DNA of 64,000 bases from Favolaschia claudopus (GCA_037176885.1 JAWWNJ010000004.1:1860001-1924000), one strand, 5' to 3'; positions 17,383 through 28,908 are shown, counted from the stretch's first letter. The notes: generated by a model not told the origin, from the sequence alone. Numbers and translations are program-made.

Positions 17383-18706
17383 ATGGTGAGTGTCTCGTCC
17401 TCTCCGTCGTGCGCTCCTCGTGCCTTGTTATCCAGGGTTCATACGCTCCCAGTGAGCTATATGGTCCGTGCTCTCTTGGTTGTCGGTTTTTCGTTCGAAA
17501 ATTTCTCACTTTGGCTTCTTGCAGAACCCTTTGGTATAAACCAAACTTTTATGTTTGCGTTTGCGACATTGAGCCATGTACTTTGGCAATGACATGTCTA
17601 TACCACGGATGCTGGGCCCGCACTTGCGCAAAGAAATTTTGCGCAAGCTCAAGTCGCGGGCGCTAGAGCTCCGAGGCAGCGTCGCCGACCTTTTTTGGTT
17701 GACCGAATGCTCACTCGTCTCCATGACCAGCCCAAGGCCAAGACCGGAACCGGCAAGAAGCCCGCCCCCGCCCCCTTCGGCGCTAGCAAGTCCACCAAGA
17801 CGAAGAAAAACCCTCTCTTCGAGTCGACACCCCGGAACTTTGGCATTGGTACGTTTCTTTCACTTTTCTCTTGCCACACTCTCGCTGACCGTGCGCTCAG
17901 GTCAGGACATCCAGCCCCAAAAAGACCTGACGCGGTTCGTCAAGTGGCCCGAATACATCCGCCTCCAACGCCAAAAGGTCATCCTGCACCAACGTCTCAA
18001 GGTTCCCCCTGCCATTGCCCAATTCGCCCACACTCTCGACAAGAACACTGCCACGCAGCTGTTCAAGTTGCTCAACAAATACCGCCCCGAGACCAAGTCC
18101 GAGAAGAAGACTCGTCTTGAGGCCACCGCCGCTGCCGTCGCTGAGAACAAAGATGCTGCCAACAAGGTGTGTTTCTTGCGGATTCTTTCCATCGAAATCT
18201 CAGACCAACTCGATATTTCCAGGACACCAAAAAGCCTCTTTACGTCAAATTCGGGCTGAACCACACCGTCGCCCTCATTGAGGCTAAGAAGGCTTCCCTC
18301 GTCGTCATTGCCCACGATGTCGACCCCATCGAGCTCGTCGTCTTCCTCCCCGCTCTCTGCCGCAAGATGGGTGTCCCCTACGTCATCGTCAAGGGCAAGG
18401 CCCGCCTCGGCACGGTCGTACACAAGAAGACCGCCGCTGTGCTCGCTCTCCAGGACGTCCGGAGTGAGGACACCCGCGAGCTTGCGACCATCGTGAGCGC
18501 GGCGAAGGCTAACTTGTATGTTCTCGTTTTCCTTTCTATCTATTGCCGTAGGTTTACAACGCATGTTTTGCAGCTCGGACAAGTACGAGGAGCAGCGTCG
18601 CCAGTGGGGTGGAGGTCTGCGTGGCAACAAGTCGACCCAGATGCTGCGGAAGCGGGCAAAGGCTTCGGGGCAGACTATCTCTGCTGCTACCATCGGCAAG
18701 CTCTGA
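17383..18706 (+). CDS. RPL8: 60S ribosomal protein eL8 (yeast Rpl8 / human RPL7A)
   Basis: Large-subunit ribosomal protein. Exons 17383-17385 (ATG only), 17731-17848, 17901-18166, 18223-18515, 18574-18706 sum to 271 codons, 270 residues, close to the usual length. Diagnostic stretches: [100 protein letters not shown] and [20 protein letters not shown]. The L7Ae-type kink-turn-binding fold covers the middle. The first intron follows the start codon directly and is 345 bases, against 52-58 for the other three. An alternative in-frame ATG at about 17709 would start inside intron 1 and add MLTRLHDQ; the ATG-only exon fits the family better. Confidence 0.96.
17386..17730 (+). other. Long first intron of eL8 with a perfect hairpin
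   Basis: GTGAGT donor, GACCAG acceptor, 345 bases, about six times its sister introns. It contains a perfect 10 bp inverted repeat with a 5-base loop at 17623-17647 (CTTGCGCAAA / TTTGCGCAAG). eL8/RPL7A introns host small nucleolar RNAs in several eukaryotes, but I found no clean box C plus box D pair, and an H/ACA layout is not evident. It may instead carry an expression-enhancing intron signal. Confidence 0.7.
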
Positions 18707-18896
18707 GCCGCTGCTGTTGCCGTGTCGTCGTTGTGGATGCCGCCGTTATTCGTATGCAGATAGTATCACCACACCCTATGTCTATTATGCCCATGGTAAT
18801 CTACGTGCATGCGTCTTGCATTCGAAACAAATGTGCCCAATTCTATTTGAGCCGCTGCAAAAAGCAGATTGATTGAAATCAACCTCTTGTATAATT

Positions 18897-20705
18897 ATGT
18901 TCAACGCCCATCGCGAGCAAAACGAAGCTTTAGCGTTCCTTCGCAAAGAGTCTCTCGACGTCTTCAACCGCATCCATTCCATCGCTCAAGACATCCTCTT
19001 CGTCAACCAAGTCCACGCCGCGTATCCAGATATCCCGATCTTGCGTGCGAAGGTCTCTCGCCTTGTAACTCTCTGGGATTGAAATTTTCATGGTATCTTT
19101 TACCTGCACATAGCGAATTTACGCTGCGGCGCGTGGTACACCGATCCTGCCATCGTACGCATATGTCTTGAGACTATTAAACAAGATGTGTATTGCGTAT
19201 CTTTAGGCCACCGACTGTCCAGCGTACTTCAAATCAACAGACGGGCACTTTTCGAATTGGAGCTTCAATCTTCGACGACCGAATCTCCATCTCTTGCCGC
19301 TGGTAGCAGCAAACGATGGTGCGGGGTGCGCGTTTTCTCGTCTCCGTTGGTGTAACTTTTTTATTGAATGGATAATATTTTCTCGCTACAGGATGGTCAT
19401 CGTAGACTCAACACGCGCAGGGAAGCGTCTCCCCGACGCACTCTCTAAAACTGTGCCGATTTGGTGCGCGGTAGTCAATCGTGCAATCCTTCGGCGCTTT
19501 CCGTCGAAGAACGCTGCCAGTGCTGGTCTTGGTAATGAGTGGGATACCGCACTCTACACGCCGCCTGGCGCGGTCAGCGCGCAGGAACACGCTCAGATCG
19601 CTGCTAGGATCGATAAGTGGGCTGATGCGTTGGCAGTGGGTTTGTCTCTTCCATCCCAACCAACAACATATTGAAGAATGCACAGGCCTCATCGTATTCC
19701 CTCCCCGACCTTCCGCATCCGCTACGCCCTATGTGGCTCACCCCTGCGTCCGGTGCGCTCCCCGTGCCGCCTCCAGGGTACATCCCCGTCATCTGCGTCT
19801 CGGCGTCGAGAGTCGCAGCGGATGGCGCACAGCGGCGGGAGGGCGGGTTTGCGTACATTCAAGGATCGGGCGATGATCACGAGTTATGGGGTGAGGTAGG
19901 TTCTCGATTGACCTTGTCCTATAAGAACTGATGCCTAGATGTACTTAGGGTCTGACACCGACATTGTTCTGGCGCCATCGTCAAACTCTGCTCGAAGCTG
20001 ACCGCGCGGAGCTTCCTGGCATGGTCGCTCGTCTAGTCGCTCATGATGCTGATGCTGTTGTACGACTGCAGGACTCCAGCAAACGCGCACCTACCCCCAT
20101 CACACGCGTCCGTTCACGAATCCTTGTTGGCGCTGTTTCAGACCTGCCAGGCAACTGGCAGCAGGACACCGCATACATCGTCGTAACTGGTCTCGCAACA
20201 CGAGACGTGGTGATCCCTACTGGAAGTCTGGCCGTGTTGCAGATCGAGGCGTGGGCTGGGAAGAAGGGGCAGTTTCAATTTCTGCAGGATATTCTTCCCC
20301 GTGCGATTGACTTTGCTCGTGCGCAGCTCAAGGCGGGTCGACGTGTATGCGCTGCGTGCGATACGGGTACGGATTTCAGTGTAGGAGTCGCGCTCGCCGC
20401 GATGCAACTTTTTTTCGATGATGAGGGAGAGCTTTGCGAGACTGGTAAGTGTTCCGGAATAAGAACTATACATTGCTCGATGAATACATTTAGACGCTAC
20501 AAATACAAATCTTAACAAGGACTCGATCCGGACGCGCCTCGAATGGATCATCGCGAGTCATCCAGCTGCGAATCCCTCGCGAACCACTCTCAAACGAGTC
20601 AACGAGTATTTACTCTCTGCGCGGGAACTCCGCGCCCGACCTGCCAGACCCTTCCCATCGCAGAATTCGGCAAATCCGCCATCGACTTCGCAGTCTCCTA
20701 CTTAA
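18897..20705 (+). CDS. RIT1: tRNA A64-2'-O-ribosylphosphate transferase (initiator tRNA phosphoribosyltransferase)
   Basis: Adds ribosyl phosphate to A64 of initiator tRNA-Met and so keeps it out of elongation; cytosolic. ATG 18897. Exons: 18897-19044, 19114-19154, 19207-19325, from 19392 onward in four more blocks, stop TAA at 20705. Exon 1 must use donor C|GTGCGA at 19045; this yields YPDIPILPNLRCGAWYTDP with the same spacing as yeast Rit1, whereas later GT sites break the frame. Hallmarks: FKSTDGHFSNWSFNLRRPNL, MVIVDSTRAGKRLPDALSKT, VPIWCAVVNRAI, and a C-terminal domain with VCAACDTGTDFSVGVALAAM. It starts 190 bp after the eL8 stop on the same strand and ends 14 bp from the convergent calpain stop. 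Confidence 0.93.
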
Positions 20706-20719
20706 ACCGTCAATGCTCG

Positions 20720-23700
20720 TCAAGGTCGCTCGACGATGACAACGCGCGCCGATGTGCTATAAACGACAATCTGGAACTCGTGGAGGACACCAGGCGCATA
20801 TGTCGAAGGGACGACCCAGTACCTGCCCACAGCCAAGGCGATTTGGGGTATTGCTACACCGGCGACGCTATCGTCGTATGCCCCCGAGGTGGAGATGTGG
20901 CGTCCCAAAGCTCTACCAGAACTTGGTTCCGGCGCTGGGAAGAGGGTGAGGTTGAGCGCGGCGAGTGCCTTGGGCCGGAGGAGCTGGAGTCGTATTCTGC
21001 GAGCAGGAATCATGAGCGAAGTGGCGAAGAAACCGTAAAAAATAACGCAACTTGACCTCTGAGGGGGCCTGGACGTCGAGTTCGAATACAGGGTTCTGGG
21101 CGTAGTTCTTAAAACTTGGGCCGCCCATTGCGTTCTCTGTAGTCCTATACGACATATGAGAAGCAGTTTGGCCGAGAACGCAGGCACTCACCATGCACCA
21201 CGCACGGTCTTGGCGTACATGCCTGCGCCTTCTTGAGGGATCGGCTTCAGGTCAAAAGGAAGCGAGCTTTGGACTTCGAGAGTGAATGCGCCAAACTGGT
21301 TGGGTTCGAAGGCCGAGACGATGACGGTGTAGTCGCCCGCTGTTGGTTTCTCAGTCAGCGTAGGTATTGAGAATTGCATAGTGAGTGTACCTTGGAGGTA
21401 CTTGTTCAGCCTAGCCAGACCATAACTATAGGCGCCGGAGGTAGCGGCGAGGTCTTTCTCCGTTAATCTGGAGTTCATTGACAAATGCGAACGAAGTAGA
21501 AGAAATGAGCTCACTCGAAGACGCGACCGCCCTGAGACCAAGTCAATGCAATGTTGACCGGCACCTCTCGCCCGGTCTGCAAGCTGAACGAAACATCCGC
21601 CTTTCGCGTCGCCAGAGCAGTAGAGTGCTTCGGCGGATGGATACGCAGATGGTACTGCGGGTTGACCATGAAAGTCGGATGCGTGCTGTTTCCTCCGCCG
21701 TTCTTGCTCGTCAGTGCCCCCTCGACCTGCACCACCACCATAACTTGAGACACAACGCATAAAAGTCAAAATAATTATGACGATACCTTCGACGTAAACG
21801 GCGGTGTGACTACCCTTTCGTCCCATGCGATCTGGACGCTGCCGGGAGCGTACACGGAGAGGCTGAATCCCACCTCAGCAGCTTGCCCATCGTACGCTGC
21901 GAATACAGAAAAGGTTCCTGAAGAGGAAATTGGAAGTTTGGCTCTGACCTAGAATACATTGATATACATCAGCCGAAACAGACGCAGGCACTTACGAGCA
22001 CATGTGTACTGTTAGTATACGTCCCCTGTGCAAGGTGAGTTAGTTACGAGCGTTAATAGAAGTTTGAACAACCTTTGTAGCTAGTTTGGTGGGCTCGGAG
22101 ATATCCGTGCTTCCGGCGAGATGTTCCTCAAGCTCAGCCCTGAGGGAGATGAAGTCGGACGTGCGGCGGGTGTCGGCGACATGTCGAGTCAACAAAATCC
22201 ACATCTCTTGCTGCGGACAGTCATCCGTCCGAGTGAATGTTAGGCGTAAATGCCGGACCGCCCCTGGTTCACACCGTCAGTTTCATGCTGATCGCCAAAG
22301 CGAAAGAGAAGTGAACGTACGTTGGTCGCCCGACCCTGTCTGTTTCCAAGTGCTATAATCCTTTCAGATTGGACAAGGAGGAAGAGAGAATGGCATCGAT
22401 CGCACCCATGGAAACTCAGAGTGTTTGCCCAAATACGAGGGTCCCAGCTGACGTACACGCTATCGAAGACGTCTAGAACTTCGGTCCATGGAATTTCGAG
22501 CATGCCTGTGGAGCGAGCGCGTGTCAGTAATTATGTGTCGTTCTCGTTCCAGGTAGGAAATACGCAATGAACGAAGAATCAATAAACCAACCTGAGGATT
22601 GCTCTGGGTCTGCTCCCGCAACATGTTCTGCATCTGCATTATCGGAAGAAGTAGCTTCCCAGGAGTCTAGAACGGTGAATCCGCGATATGTGTTGTTCTC
22701 ATCCTCCTCCTTGACGTCTATGACTGCGTAACTGTGAGATGGAAGAAGTTTTACGCCACGCCAGGTGATATGAGGATTGATCCCGGTACCAACGGTGAGC
22801 ATGCATTTTCCTGAATATGAGTATCCATGAGGGACATGAATGTGGGGTGGGGCTCTGAAGGGTTACCGGTACGAAAAGCATTCACGAGGCGGGTCCAGGT
22901 TGCTTCACGCTCGAATGATGCGCTGGGGAATTGTGAGTCGGAATCGAGCTAGCTATCTGAATGAATCCCAACCTCTTTATTTCCAGATGTTCTGGAATCC
23001 AGCCCACCAGGGCGCTAGTGGACATATGAAGACTACGTGTGGTGTGTAAGATGAGAGAACGCACTGAAGGTCGATGCTCGAATTTCTAGATTTGTTCTCT
23101 CATTTGAACCAGGACTGAGGCAATAGATGAATTAAACGCACGATCCAGGAAAGTCATATCCGCCCATGAGTTTCATATACTACTGCGACAATGAAAGGCC
23201 ATTCCATCGACATGATAAATGAATATGGACCCGGACTTACCCCCTTCTCAAGCAGACTTGGCCATAAGGTAGTTTTGCCTTGGATAGGGGCACTTGACAT
23301 GCAAACAAGGGCTCCGGTTGTCGGATGATAGGGTAGCTTGTCGTCGATAACTGAGAGGCCGAGGATACCGGTGAGCTCTAAAACGACTACCTGACTGGCG
23401 GCATGCACGTACCTATCTGCATTACAGGTTAGACTCATCTAGTCTCGACATGGAGATAGGATGGAAGCGCGGGACTTACCCGTCTCCAGGCGCCATTGAA
23501 GAGGAGTCGAAGGTCGTATCTGCCTGCGGCGCGGTCGGACTTCGAGATTGGGCAGACGAGGCTCGCGCCGGGGTCTGGGGCAGCACGCAATAATCCAAAC
23601 TTTGTGGTGGAGGATAAGCGGAAGGTTCGCGGAGAGATGATTACTTACTTCGGAGCCGAATCTTTGGCTATGTTCGAGACACACGGAAATTGAGGCGCAG

Positions 23701-24405
23701 AGAGAGCAGTCTGTGATGCTGTGTTGGAGTATATCCTGAGGACGAAGGCGCGAGCTCAAATTTTCGTTTTCGGGGAGGGTGGGTCGATTCCAGGTTGGAG
23801 AGATGCTGCTCTGTTGGGGTGAAAGATCGAGAATACCATCCGGGTCTCTGCGAAAAACAAAATTACATTCTGATCAAGACGACTGACCGCACCCACTCGA
23901 AAAGTGTTCCTGGGGCGGCGTTGGACGTAACCTTTTCGTTCCAGAGGCTAAACGAACGGCCGTTTACGAGCGCTCCCTTTTTCACGGCATACGATTGTTC
24001 CTCTGAGTTTAAGCAAGGTCATGACGGCTGGACCCGAAGTGCATCGAGACATACGAGGCGAAAAATGATCGACCGCGACAGGCGTTAAACGATTTTGGAC
24101 AGCCGATGGGTCGTTCAAGGGAGACTTAGTCTTGTTGACGAAAGCCTTGATTTTCTCAGCTCTCTCCAGGGCCTTGCCAGCGCTTGTTTTGTATTTAGTT
24201 TTGTCCCTGTCATGGTCTGCGGAGCGGCTGAGATGGAGATAAGATTCTGCTGCCTTGATGTAGAGACGAAAAGCTGCGTCGTAGTCTTTTGCGAATTCTG
24301 CTTTGACTGCCTTTGCGTATGTCGACTTGAATTGGCTGGCGATTAGACTTGCGGCCGATAAATACGAAACTAACCACACACCTCAGTGTCTTCCGAAGAC
24401 GGCAT
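20720..24405 (-). CDS. PalB/RIM13-type calpain-like cysteine protease (calpain-7 family)
   Basis: Protease of the ambient-pH signalling (Pal/Rim) pathway that processes the PacC/Rim101 factor at ESCRT-III sites. ATG 24405-24403 gives MPSSEDTEV and, after a short intron, the MIT domain QFKSTYAKAVKAEFAKDYDA. The catalytic region has SITDCSLCASISVCLEHSQR (nucleophile Cys), VIDDKLPYHPTTGALVCMSS, ALVGWIPEH, and KLLPSHSYAVIDVKEED (His). The usual Asn of the N-P-W motif reads as Asp in FTVLDSWEA. C2-like domains follow: TAGDYTVIVSAFEPNQFGAF, PIPQEGAGMYAKTVRGAWTT, and the last exon with RHISTSGAYDDSVAGVAIPQ. C-terminal joins use TG|GTGAGT...TATAG and AA|GTTGCG...CGCAG. Stop TGA at 20722-20720. Exon edges in the middle are approximate. 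Confidence 0.88.
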
Positions 24406-24458
24406 ATCAGCCAAGACAATGAATGGCCCGAGCGATGCTATTGCATAACACAGCCAAA

Positions 24459-24835
24459 CTAACGCTTCGCATCCCAATCGGGAAAGTCTGGATTGCGGTC
24501 CGAGAGATGTCCTACTGAACATGCGTTTGGCTCTTCTGCTTTCGATCCAATGGCCTCCTTCCTAGATAGAAGGCTTCTGGAAACATCCCTATCCTTTGCT
24601 GTTTCCATCCTCTCCTCCCAAGTCACCTCCGAGCTCAATAGGCTCGGATATTCAAACTCTCCTGCATATACGGACTCAACGACAAAATTTCCACCGCTGG
24701 GTTTGACGCCGGATACCGTTGACAATGGATCGCAACCACTGACATTCGCAATGAGCGCCCACAGCTGCTTTTCCTGTTGAGAACCGCGGATTCTGCCCCC
24801 CTCGGAGCTGCCTCCTTTTTTACTTTCCTGGACAT
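24459..24835 (-). CDS. Small uncharacterised protein, 108 residues, two exons
   Basis: The frame from 24773 to 24459 is clearly coding-like but has no own start. It gains one by a 12-base first exon (24835-24824, ATG TCC AGG AAA) and a 50-base intron (24823-24774, GTAAAA...CAACAG), phase 0. Product begins MSRKEKQLWALIANVSGCDP, continues VKPSGGNFVVESVYAGEFEY and ends HLSDRNPDFPDWDAKR. It is soluble, charged, without signal peptide or membrane segment. I do not recognise a family. It stops only 53 bases before the calpain ATG on the same strand, so the two may share transcription. Confidence 0.6.
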
Positions 24836-25119
24836 GAATTTTTTTTTGGCAAGCTAAGACAGTGGCGCCGCGTCGATTGCTCCAAGCAGCTCCAAGAGAA
24901 TGCAGGTATATTGGCTAGGGTCGCCTGGTCGCTATGCCGAAGACTTGTATAGCCCCTTATGGAAAGTGGGTTCAACAATGGGCGAAATTGATCCACAAAC
25001 AGTCCAATTCCCTTTTTTCCTTTCTCCCTCATCTCCTCCGCCCGACCCTCCGACAAGTCTTCTACTTAAGACGCTACACGACCTCCCACTCATTCTCTAA
25101 CCGACCCCGTTCCTTCATC

Positions 25120-26801
25120 ATGTACTCCCTCTCCCTCATCGCAGCTCTGCTCTCCTCCACCTCCCTCGTTGCGGGCCATGGCCAAGTCCATCGCGTATGT
25201 TCTTGCCCACAACCGTCATTGGCCCAACGTCGTCTGAGCTTGTTTTCTTCAGGTTTCCTCTGGGGGTTCTTCCAACACTGGCCCTAACATCTACTTCGCT
25301 GGAGACTCTGCCAACTCCAAGACCGCCACACGTGTGATGTACAAAGCATCCAGCCCCGCTTTTGTCCTCCCCAGCGGATTCACGGACAACTCGTACGTGT
25401 CAGTAACCTATCTCGAAATTCTGGTCCTTATTATCGTATGGTAGGCAAATGTCCTGTGAGGGCTCTGCCAAGAGCCCCGCTCCTGACACGATTGATGTCA
25501 ACGCCGGCCAATCAATCGACATCTTCTGGGAAGGAGCCACCGCTGAGCTCAAGAACAAGGCCGGCACTGGCTCGCTCACGTCGTACAACCCTTGGGTCCA
25601 CGCGTGAGTTTCGTGTTGGATGCGACATTTACATTGTGCCCAAGCTCTACATTGTAGAATGGGATTCGTCTTCGACTACATCACCTCCTGCAACGGCGAT
25701 TGCAGCAACTTTGATGCCACCAACGCCGGATGGACGAAGCTCGCCCACGCAGGTATCGATACCAGCAAGTCCATCTCGGACGGCCTGCGTTCCACCATGA
25801 AGGGCAAGCCCGAACTGTACCACCCCACCAGCGGCCCCGGTCTCTGGGCTATGGCCAAGCTAGGTAACTACAGTATCCGTCGTCGTATGTAAACCTCGGT
25901 GCTCATTATGCGTTCTAGTCCAGGATGGTTCCAAGTGGAGTAAGCTCTAGGTCCCACATGTTCCGACCACGGTCGTTGATGGCCGCATTTTTTTAAGCTG
26001 TTAACATTCCGTCGTCGCTCAAGTCTGGCCAATACATGATCAGACATGAGTTGAGCGCTGTTCACAACCCCAAGAACAGGTTCGTGCATTGGCACTATTC
26101 TCCTGATCGCTACTGAAAGTGCTTTAGCAACCCTACCTCGGGTCCTCAGAACTGTGCGTATAGCCGGCCTTCCGTTCCCCTGCCCAGACTTATTCAAATT
26201 AATTCAGACATCGCTTGCATCCAACTTAACGTCAAGAACGGTGGTGGCTCGTCCCTCCCGTCAGGCACCCAAGCCAAGGAGTGCGTTCGTTTCACTGTGC
26301 ATCCTATTTCTTTTGCTCAAACGTCTTGGCAGCCTCTACTCCCCTAACGGTGCTTATGCCAACATCGATGTCAACAGCCCATCCTTCGACCCATCCAAAG
26401 TCGAAATTCCCGGACCTGCAGTTTGGGACGGCGTTTCGTCCGGCTCTTCTGGTTCCAGCGGAAACGATAGCGGAAGCGGCAAGGCTGACGACAAGCCTAG
26501 CACCGGTGGCAACCAGTCTTCTAGCAGCGGAAGCTCCAAGCCCAGCACTGGCAGCGGAAGCGGCAAATCTTCCAACACTAGCAGCGGCAACGCTAACAGT
26601 GGAAGCGGAAAGGCCCCCACTACGACTACCTCCTCCAAGACCAAAGCTGCCGCTTCTACACCCGCAACTACATCCAAGAACACTGGCTCCGGCTCGTCGA
26701 AGTCACGCTGCCGCCGCCGCTCCTCCTCACCGAAGCCGAAGCCTAAACGGCTCCACAACGAGCCTGCGCGCCGTATGTTCCAGAACCGCCTCTCCTCTTA
26801 A
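25120..26801 (+). CDS. AA9-type lytic polysaccharide monooxygenase, secreted
   Basis: Copper enzyme that oxidatively cleaves cellulose or related glycans. ATG 25120; signal peptide MYSLSLIAALLSSTSLVAG, cleaved before HGQVHRVSSGG, so His-1 of the copper histidine brace is exposed. The second brace His is in SGQYMIRHELSAVH, and the axial Tyr/Gln region is NPTSGPQNYIACIQLNVKNG. Cysteines pair as in AA9 (SYNPWVHAMGFVFDYITSC, CNGDCSNFDATNAGW). After the catalytic domain a Ser/Gly/Thr-rich linker of about 100 residues leads to a short basic tail with CRRRSSSPKPKPKRLH instead of a CBM1. At least six introns; the stop TAA is at 26799-26801. Fungal biomass degradation, probably induced on plant material. 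Confidence 0.9.
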
Positions 26802-27593
26802 GTGAGGACGATGCGCGCGTGTCTGGTCTCCACATTCTTTTTATATCCCCTCTATCTTGCTTTCATGATCTGCTTTCCACGATTCAGCCGTTAACGCTCT
26901 GCATTCCTTCCTCCTTTCCTTCTACGACGTTAACGCCTTCACCTTCTACGACCACGATTGCATGCATCACTTTACTTTTTACCTTCTCACGACATTGACG
27001 CGGTACCGGCGACCCAGGTTGTTTGTGTCGTTTTTCCAGCGGATTAGATATCGACGCATAGGCGCAGGCGATTGATTACCTCGAGCGCGCGAGAACGCGC
27101 ACGGAAATAGTAGTTACACAAATTGTTGTATTCCAGATTCAAGTAGATAAATTCAAGTTGTATTTTTTGCTTTTGGAGTCTCTTGCTGTACTTCCTGGGT
27201 GTCGGGCGGATTTGTACAGCGAACACTCGTAAAACCAACAAGCAACTGAGCAATCTAATTATAAGATAAGATGTGGGAGAAGATCAACGTTCGCATCAAC
27301 GATCTTTGTTGATCCTAACCTCGGGTGCCACAAAAGGCAATTTTTCCAAACATAGCAATCGAGTTCTTTTTTGGAACTTCCAAGTTTCTATGGTGAAATG
27401 ATGTCCGCGCACATGGACGATGAAGGACTCCAAGGAGCCCTCGACCTGGCCTTGTCGTTTCCCGCTATTTCGTTTTTCAGTCTCCCTTTTCTGGTTGCTT
27501 GCAACTCGACCGCAGGCCGAGTCTCACTCTCTTTTCGTCCTCGGTTGGTGCTGGCCCATCCAAACAAGCGATACTTGAGCCTTGTTGTTGGCC
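26802..27593. other. Intergenic, no gene seen
   Basis: A 792-base stretch after the LPMO with AT-rich parts around 27100-27380. No frame with splice support, repeat or RNA could be made out; it should hold the LPMO 3' UTR and the promoter of the next gene. Confidence 0.4.
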
Positions 27594-28908
27594 ATGTTTC
27601 CTGCCGGCCGCGGGACACCTCCACTCGTTTGGCTGCTAGCAGTAATACTCTTCTTCCACCTTGCAACATTCACAACTGCTTCGCCCACGACGCGCCATTT
27701 GATATCGAGATACAACAGCAATAATGATGATGTCCTACTCCCGCGCGCTTTCACTGTGAACAACTCGACCGGCACCGTCGAAGTCTTCGATGGCTCTGGC
27801 AATCTCATTGCACAAAGCCCCGCCACGGACGGCAGTGGCTCGAATTTCGACCTCCCCGCCCTCGTCTGGATAGGATTCTCCCTCGTCATCGGACTCCCCA
27901 TGTCGTGTGCCGGTATCCGAGGTTGGAGGCTCTCGACCGGCATCGGAATAGGGCTAGCCGCAGCTATGGCCAGCTGGGCAGCCATAATAAACACTGTTGG
28001 CGGGTCAGGCGTCGCAGACCTGTACGTCCTTTTGTTTTTCTGCCCGCCCTTATTGTGTTCTCCCTATCACTTGCTTACTTGAGCATCCTACCCTCAGCTT
28101 TCTCAACGCGATCATAATTGTATTCTTCATCTGCGGATTCGCACTCGGTGTATTTGAGATCGGCCGTCTCGGTGGTATAACGATGATCGGTGTAACGGGC
28201 GGTATGGCGTTTGGCATCCGGGTCGTCCTACTGCGTGCGGGACTTCTCCTGTCCTCACCCGGGTTATTTGCTATCAACTGGGTGATCGTGGGCATCTGTG
28301 CGGCTGCTGGGGGTCTATCCCTCATTTGGTTCCAGCGATACGGTCTCGTAAGTTCATTTTGTTTCTGAGCGACTCTCTCACTCAACCACGCGTGCATCAG
28401 CTATTTGGATGTGCCTCCATCGGAACCTTCCTTACTGCCCTCGGCGTCGATTTGATAATGTCAAAGCAGCAAGGCATGAGCGCCGGTCTGCGATTTCTCT
28501 TCGACCGTAACGATTCTCATGTCGCCGTCAGTTTCTCTCTTCCTTGATCTCCCCTTGTATCACCACTGACCTTTGACCATCTCAACAGTTCCTCCTCGCC
28601 AACCCATATACCGCTCCCATCCGCTCACGAATACTAATCATCGCGTCTCTGGCATTGATGTGCGTTTTCAGCTTGCGTCTACTATCCACCGTTACTGACT
28701 TTCTCCAAATTACAGCCCCATCCTAGCCATCGCCCAACACCGCTTCTTCCCCCAACCCTTCACCCGCCGCCCCACCGTCTCAGACGACATACTCGCAGTC
28801 AACTACCCCACCGTCGAGATCGTCGACACGAAGCGCAAGACGTTCCTCATGGATCTCTGGGACGGCGTACGACACAAACCCGACAGCGTCAACCGGTTCA
28901 GCGTCTGA
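27594..28908 (+). CDS. Multi-pass membrane protein, TMEM198/TM7S3-like (DUF4203) candidate
   Basis: ATG 27594 opens MFPAGRGTPPLVWLLAVILF, a signal sequence or first membrane segment, followed by a Ser/Asn-rich luminal stretch. Then come about seven membrane segments: LPALVWIGFSLVIGLPMSCA, GIGIGLAAAMASWAAII, FLNAIIIVFFICGFALGVFE, GITMIGVTGGMAFGIRVVLL, FAINWVIVGICAAAGGLSLI, LFGCASIGTFLTALGV and RSRILIIASLAL. Small hydrophilic C-terminus (RRPTVSDDILAVNYPTVEIV). Introns near 28023-28098, 28349-28400, 28526-28588 and 28660-28714. The glycine-rich paired helices resemble DUF4203 proteins; function unknown. Stop TGA 28906-28908. Confidence 0.85.

Noticed and set aside
17386..17730. Box C/D snoRNA in the eL8 intron
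   Set aside because: I could not find a matching box C and box D pair with a terminal stem; only the hairpin is reported.
26354..26758. Minus-strand Leu/Pro/Glu-rich frame opposite the LPMO linker
   Set aside because: It is the antisense of a Ser/Gly repeat-like linker; composition follows from the repeat.
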